From an uncultured Bacilli bacterium (GTDB lineage: Bacteria > Bacillota_I > Bacilli_A > RF39 > UBA660), in NCBI GenBank assembly GCA_947624095.1, contig CANQIR010000043.1, positions 1 to 8,646 of the forward strand: DNA of 8,646 nt, in the 5' to 3' direction. Both the position numbers and the translations under genes were made by a program. The notes under the pieces are model-generated. The model did no database searches. It was not told the origin of the DNA and saw only the letters and a list, made by a program, of their open reading frames with translations. The stretch's first letter is position 1. The number at the start of each line of letters is the position of its first letter. Positions 5,950 to 8,646 of this stretch are shown in pieces.

Positions 5950-7071
5950 ATGGATTATGCGTGGCAGATGTTAGCTAAAATGTTGACTGTTATAATTGTT
6001 GTTGCTTTTTATTTTTTTAAAGAGATATTTATAATAATTGGGTCAGCAATATATGAAACATTTATACTTTTAGGAGCTTTTTTTAAGTGGATTGTTAAGA
6101 AAATTAGAGAGTTAAGTAGTAAGAAGAAAGCTAATGATATTTTGGAAGAACCTCAAGAGGAGGTTTGGGTAAAAAAGAAAGAAATACCGGATTTAGCGGG
6201 TATAGATTTAAAGAACAAACTAAATTTATATAGACGAGAAATGTATGACGGATTGGTTGAGGAGAGTATAAAATGGCGAGGTATTGATTACTATGTTAAA
6301 GGATATGTTAGGAATTTTAAAAATGATGGGGATAGTTATGAGGGGGTAGTTAAAGGTACTAAAGATTATAATGTATCTATTAAGATGGTTTCTAATACGA
6401 TGAATGTGGAAGCTGCAAGCTGTGATTGTCCTTATTTTGCAAGAGATAACAAATATTGTAAGCATATATATGCGGTATTATGTAAGATTGTTGATAAGAA
6501 AAATGAAGAGATTATAATTGCGGAGATTAATAAGGATATTGAAGCTATAAGGGAAATGAATAGGAGAGTTAAAGAATATCTTGATGATAATATGGGACAT
6601 TTTCCCGTTGAGGATGTGAAGGAATATTTAGAGGATGTTAATCGGTATGATAGGGAAATAGAGAAAATTTTAGAAAAATTAAAAATGTCGTTAACTACGA
6701 ATAAGATGATAGATAAATTAGAGGAAGTTATCAATATTTTTGATATTTTACGTGAGGAGATTAAGGATTTATTGGATATGGAGGAGACCGAGGAGACTGA
6801 GTACTCTGATGATGACGAGCTAGATGATATGGAAGAAGATACAGATTCTGGTGTTTTGGATGTAGTTGCGGGATTAAGTTTAGCAGATTCGATTGGTAAT
6901 AGAAGTAATAGAAGAAACCATAGAGATAAAAGGCAGGAAGAAGAGATGGATAATTACTACTTAGATGATTGGCAGAAGGATTTAGTTAGAAAAGGGGATT
7001 ATGATCCTTGGGATTTTGAAGAAGATGGGGAGCATGATGAGGACGATTATTATTCGGAGGATGAGGACTGA
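5950..7071 (+). CDS. Membrane-anchored SWIM zinc-finger protein with coiled coil and acidic tail
   Basis: This 373-residue protein opens with a hydrophobic region (about 11-49) that could be one long or two short membrane helices, ending in a basic KKIRELSSKKK stretch. A SWIM domain follows (about 113-180): two beta-strand pairs and then the metal site C158-D-C160, C170-K-H172, the CxCx(n)CxH pattern. SWIM fingers bind nucleic acid or protein and usually occur in cytoplasmic proteins. A helical, probably coiled-coil part (about 180-277) leads to a strongly acidic low-complexity tail holding a more ordered YYLDDWQKDLVRKGDYDPWD segment (336-355). By the positive-inside rule the finger faces the cytoplasm. 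The start at ATG 5950 has only a loose GGGGAT site 11 nt upstream. Its stop is the only UGA used as a terminator among these genes. I know no characterised protein of this architecture and assign no pathway. Confidence 0.8.
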   Translation: MDYAWQMLAKMLTVIIVVAFYFFKEIFIIIGSAIYETFILLGAFFKWIVKKIRELSSKKKANDILEEPQEEVWVKKKEIPDLAGIDLKNKLNLYRREMYDGLVEESIKWRGIDYYVKGYVRNFKNDGDSYEGVVKGTKDYNVSIKMVSNTMNVEAASCDCPYFARDNKYCKHIYAVLCKIVDKKNEEIIIAEINKDIEAIREMNRRVKEYLDDNMGHFPVEDVKEYLEDVNRYDREIEKILEKLKMSLTTNKMIDKLEEVINIFDILREEIKDLLDMEETEETEYSDDDELDDMEEDTDSGVLDVVAGLSLADSIGNRSNRRNHRDKRQEEEMDNYYLDDWQKDLVRKGDYDPWDFEEDGEHDEDDYYSEDED

Positions 7072-7119
7072 GATTGTTAAAATGAGTTATTGATGCTTTG
7101 ATTATTAGTAGTCTCAGTC
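7066..7119 (+). repeat. 15-bp hairpin starting on the SWIM gene stop codon
   Basis: GACTGAGATTGTTAA (7066-7080) pairs with TTAGTAGTCTCAGTC (7105-7119) as a continuous 15-bp stem. It has three G-T wobbles and a 24-nt loop, and the outer 8 bp are perfect. It includes the UGA stop (7069-7071). No T-run follows, so it is a poor intrinsic terminator on its own. It could protect the 3' end, work with Rho, or mark an old element end. Confidence 0.6.
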
Positions 7120-7144
7120 GTAACTATATGTCAGCTTGTTATTA

Positions 7145-7174
7145 AAAGTTATTACGGTTGAGTGTAATAACTTT
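7145..7174. repeat. 11-bp perfect inverted repeat (hairpin or operator)
   Basis: AAAGTTATTAC (7145-7155) and GTAATAACTTT (7164-7174) are perfect complements around the 8-nt loop GGTTGAGT. Only three T end the 3' arm, so it is at best a weak terminator. It abuts the -35 of the promoter at 7173-7200, so it could instead be an operator for that promoter. Confidence 0.6.
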
Positions 7175-7200
7175 GTAAAAATATAAAAATGATATATAAT
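7173..7200 (+). promoter_or_regulatory. Promoter upstream of the decayed ATPase gene
   Basis: TTGTAA (7173-7178) and a perfect TATAAT (7195-7200) are separated by 16 bp. A strong AGGAG site and ATG follow at 7209-7222. With the ATPase gene destroyed, this promoter may now drive the TPR gene through a leader of about 265 nt (inference). Confidence 0.6.
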
Positions 7201-7219
7201 GTTATCAGAGGAGATAGGT

Positions 7220-7325
7220 ATGCTTTTAAGGAAAGATTATTTATCTAAAATAGGAGGTTTTATGATTCGAATTTAAGTAAAATATTAGTTGGTATAAGAT
7301 GGTGTGGAAATCAGTTATATTAAAT
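7220..7325 (+). pseudogene. Decayed 5' end of an AAA_14/DUF4143-type ATPase gene
   Basis: A promoter, an AGGAG ribosome site (7209-7213) and ATG 7220 begin a frame that stops after 18 codons. Reading on with two one-base repairs restores a known protein start. Frame one gives MLLRKDYLSKIGGF. After one missing T in the run at 7258-7261 the next frame gives YDSNLSKILVGIRWCG. After one missing A in the run at 7308-7310 the last part gives KSVILN. Together these match the N-terminus of the common AAA_14/DUF4143 ATPases, whose Walker A reads GIRRCGKSV. Intact members have about 400 residues, and nothing recognisable of the remainder is present before 7471. Both lesions are in homopolymer runs, so a sequencing error could explain them singly, but not the loss of the rest of the gene. 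Confidence 0.65.
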
Positions 7326-7407
7326 TAATGACTATATTTATTTAAGAGAAATAGGTTTAATTGAAAATGTTGATTTAACACAAAATTGTTTGGATTACTA
7401 AATAAAG

Positions 7408-7428
7408 TCCTGCAGTGGATTCTGCGGA
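7408..7428 (+). repeat. Small GC-richer hairpin upstream of the TPR gene
   Basis: TCC-T-GCAG (7408-7415) pairs with CTGC-GGA (7422-7428), 4 + 3 bp with one bulged T and a 6-nt loop. It is the most GC-rich spot in an otherwise very AT-rich leader, 30 bp before the ribosome site. Its role is unknown. The rest of 7326-7470 shows no gene or clear promoter. Confidence 0.35.
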
Positions 7429-7470
7429 AATACACAAAATATATTAAAAAAATATTAGAGGAGAAGTAAA

Positions 7471-8346
7471 ATGAATAATAAACTTAATAATATGATAAAT
7501 GCATTTTTAGCTAATACTGATGCAAAAAATGAAAAAGAATTGAATGAAAAATTACAAGAATTTATTAAAAAATACAACGCTGGTGAGATTGAGTATGAAA
7601 ATACAATATTGGATGATGCTTATGAACTATTAGAAAAAGCAGAAAAAGCTAGATCTAAAACACAAGCTATAAAATATGCAAAAGAAGCATACAATATGTG
7701 TCCTGATTGCTTTGATGCATTACTATTTCAGGTACATTTAGAAGATAATCCTTTAAAATGGTGGAAATTATTAGAAGAGGGATTGGAAAATGAAAAGGCT
7801 AGATTAAAAGTCAAAGGATATTTTGATAAGGATAATATTGGACATTTTTATGGACTATTTGAAACTAGACCATATATTAGAGGTTTATATTTAAAAGCTA
7901 ATTACTTAATTTTGGATGGTAAAATAAAGCAATCCCGCGATATTTGTAAAGAGATTCTTAAATTAAATAAAAATGATAATATGGGTGCTAGGTATTTACT
8001 TATGGCTATATATGCTTATTTAGAAGAAGAAAGTGATATGCTTAAGCTATATAAAAAATATTCTGAGGAAAACTTAGAAATATTATTTCCATTATTTATA
8101 CTTTATTATAAGCAAGGAAATGATAAGAAGGCTAAAGAGTATTTAGATCGGATAAATAAAGCTAATCCAGATTTTATAAAATTTTTCAAAGGGACAATGA
8201 AAGAAAATAAAAATGTTCCAGAAGGTTATTATTCTAAAGGTGATGCATCGGAAGTTATAATGTATTTTAAACAATATGATTTTCTTGTAGAGACGGTACA
8301 TACGATAAATTATTACATATTAGAAAATAGCAAAAAGAAGAAGTAG
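7471..8346 (+). CDS. Tetratricopeptide repeat protein, ST7-like family without SEC-C finger
   Basis: This 291-residue protein is mostly alpha-helical TPR-type repeats. Residues 45-110 form the first helical pairs (AIKYAKEAYNMCPDCFDAL, then a WWKLLEEGLE helix). The segment GHFYGLFETRPYIRGLYLKA (124-143), followed by LKLNKNDNMGARYLL (163-177), is the hallmark of a bacterial TPR group related to the eukaryotic ST7 protein. Later repeats (190-230) and a GYYSKGDASEVIMYF segment (252-266) complete the family pattern. Many relatives carry a SEC-C zinc motif at the end; here the C-terminus is only basic (KKKK). It is cytoplasmic, probably a protein-binding scaffold, with no known reaction. AGGAG (7459-7463) precedes ATG 7471. 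By my count lysine is AAA in about 31 of 41 codons, against about 10 of 23 in the HtrA gene. Confidence 0.82.
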   Translation: MNNKLNNMINAFLANTDAKNEKELNEKLQEFIKKYNAGEIEYENTILDDAYELLEKAEKARSKTQAIKYAKEAYNMCPDCFDALLFQVHLEDNPLKWWKLLEEGLENEKARLKVKGYFDKDNIGHFYGLFETRPYIRGLYLKANYLILDGKIKQSRDICKEILKLNKNDNMGARYLLMAIYAYLEEESDMLKLYKKYSEENLEILFPLFILYYKQGNDKKAKEYLDRINKANPDFIKFFKGTMKENKNVPEGYYSKGDASEVIMYFKQYDFLVETVHTINYYILENSKKKK

Positions 8347-8507
8347 CTATATTTTGGAAATTTCTAAAAGTTCATATATAAATAATGTATATTAATTAGT
8401 AACAGATTCATTAGAAACTTTGATATACTAAAAATTATTGGTTAGAATTGCCAATAGATGAAGCGATTAATTGCATATTAAAATTCATTACTGGCTTGGA
8501 ATACTAG
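8347..8507 (+). pseudogene. Possible decayed coding remnant between the TPR and UPF0158 genes
   Basis: No intact gene lies here. One frame reads LVTDSLETLIY (8396-8428). Shifting frame at the run of A after 8429 then gives NYWLELPIDEAINCILKF and ITGLEY up to a TAG at 8505-8507. The amphipathic, protein-like character suggests a broken short gene, but I recognise no family. Chance is a real alternative in sequence this AT-rich. Confidence 0.22.
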
Positions 8508-8535
8508 GATTTATTGGAAAGGGAGGGAAGTAATA

Positions 8536-8646
8536 ATGAAGGTAAAATTAGATGATGTTATAGAAATGTTAGAATTTGTAAATGATGGAATGGATTCTAG
8601 TGCTTATTACAATGATAAAACAAATGAATTTATTTATATAGGTGAT
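8536..8646 (+). CDS. UPF0158 family protein (partial, 5' end only)
   Basis: ATG 8536 follows a strong GGGAGGG ribosome site (8521-8527), and 37 codons are visible before the edge. The start MKVKLDDVIEMLEFVNDG, the SSAYYNDKTNEFI strand pair and the following acidic turn match the N-terminus of UPF0158 proteins (PF03682), small uncharacterised bacterial proteins of about 140-170 residues. It lies on the same strand as the TPR gene, 189 bp downstream, and may share its transcript. Function is unknown. Confidence 0.7.
   Translation, partial: MKVKLDDVIEMLEFVNDGMDSSAYYNDKTNEFIYIGD

Noticed and set aside
5874..5974. 22-codon ORF (5874-5942) joined by an ATGA overlap to an 11-codon ORF (5939-5974) before the SWIM gene
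   Set aside because: The first spans the -10 promoter, so it would not be in the SWIM transcript, and has only a weak GAGTGA site. The second has a reasonable GGAG spacing but runs into the SWIM start. Both are probably chance, although the second could mildly affect SWIM translation.
6226..6734. Minus-strand open frames inside the SWIM gene
   Set aside because: They are antisense to the zinc-finger coding frame, without start signals or family resemblance.
8436..8456. TATTGG/CCAATA inverted repeat
   Set aside because: It has only 6 bp around 9 nt with no T-run or promoter context, which is expected by chance in AT-rich DNA.
1..8646. CRISPR array, tRNA, rRNA, insertion sequence or prophage genes
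   Set aside because: I found no regular spaced repeats, no tRNA cloverleaf, no transposase or phage structural gene, and no att-like direct repeats on either strand.

Overview
The window looks like chromosomal DNA from an AT-rich, low-GC Gram-positive bacterium (Bacillota). Shine-Dalgarno sites are strong (AGGAGG and AGGTGAT types). Terminators are AT-rich hairpins with T-runs, and two promoters are of the extended -10 type (TGnTATAAT). UGA is read as stop and Trp is UGG, so the code is the standard bacterial one and not that of Mycoplasma. The gene set (zinc-dependent phospholipase C-like protein, Abi_2, HtrA, DUF4190-like, CPBP protease, stand-alone PncC/CinA domain) suits an uncultured gut-type Bacilli or Clostridia lineage, but I cannot place it more closely.

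Layout. (1) 1-829, minus strand: 5' part of a zinc-dependent phospholipase C-like protein, running off the left edge. (2) 840-948: divergent intergenic region with an 8-bp inverted repeat and an extended -10 promoter facing right. (3) 962-3005: two-gene unit of an Abi_2 (AbiD/AbiF-type HEPN) protein overlapping by 11 nt a membrane-anchored HtrA-like serine protease, closed by a hairpin terminator. (4) 3086-5261: three envelope-type genes in a row, a DUF4190-like membrane protein, a CPBP intramembrane protease with an unusual C-terminal domain, and a very acidic protein with a C-terminal membrane anchor, closed by a 13-bp terminator. (5) 5324-5800: stand-alone CinA C-terminal (PncC) amidohydrolase with its own terminator. 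(6) 5950-7071: membrane-anchored SWIM zinc-finger protein with an acidic tail, behind its own extended -10 promoter; a long hairpin starts on its stop codon. (7) 7072-7470: no intact gene, but two hairpins, a promoter, and the decayed first ~36 codons of an AAA_14/DUF4143-type ATPase. (8) 7471-8646: a TPR protein of the ST7-like/SEC-C-associated kind, then a short possibly decayed stretch, then the start of a UPF0158 protein cut by the right edge.

How it may work together. Most of the block from 962 to 5261 concerns the membrane and proteolysis (HtrA, CPBP protease, two small membrane proteins), with an abortive-infection-type HEPN protein at its head. The closest thing to an unrecognised system is the translationally overlapping Abi_2-HtrA pair: a likely RNase-fold toxin or defence protein made from the same message as a trypsin-like protease. 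The membrane-anchored SWIM protein and the tail-anchored acidic protein are the two least explained single genes. The right end (from about 7220) shows gene decay and a shift in lysine codon choice, and so looks like a more recently rearranged segment.
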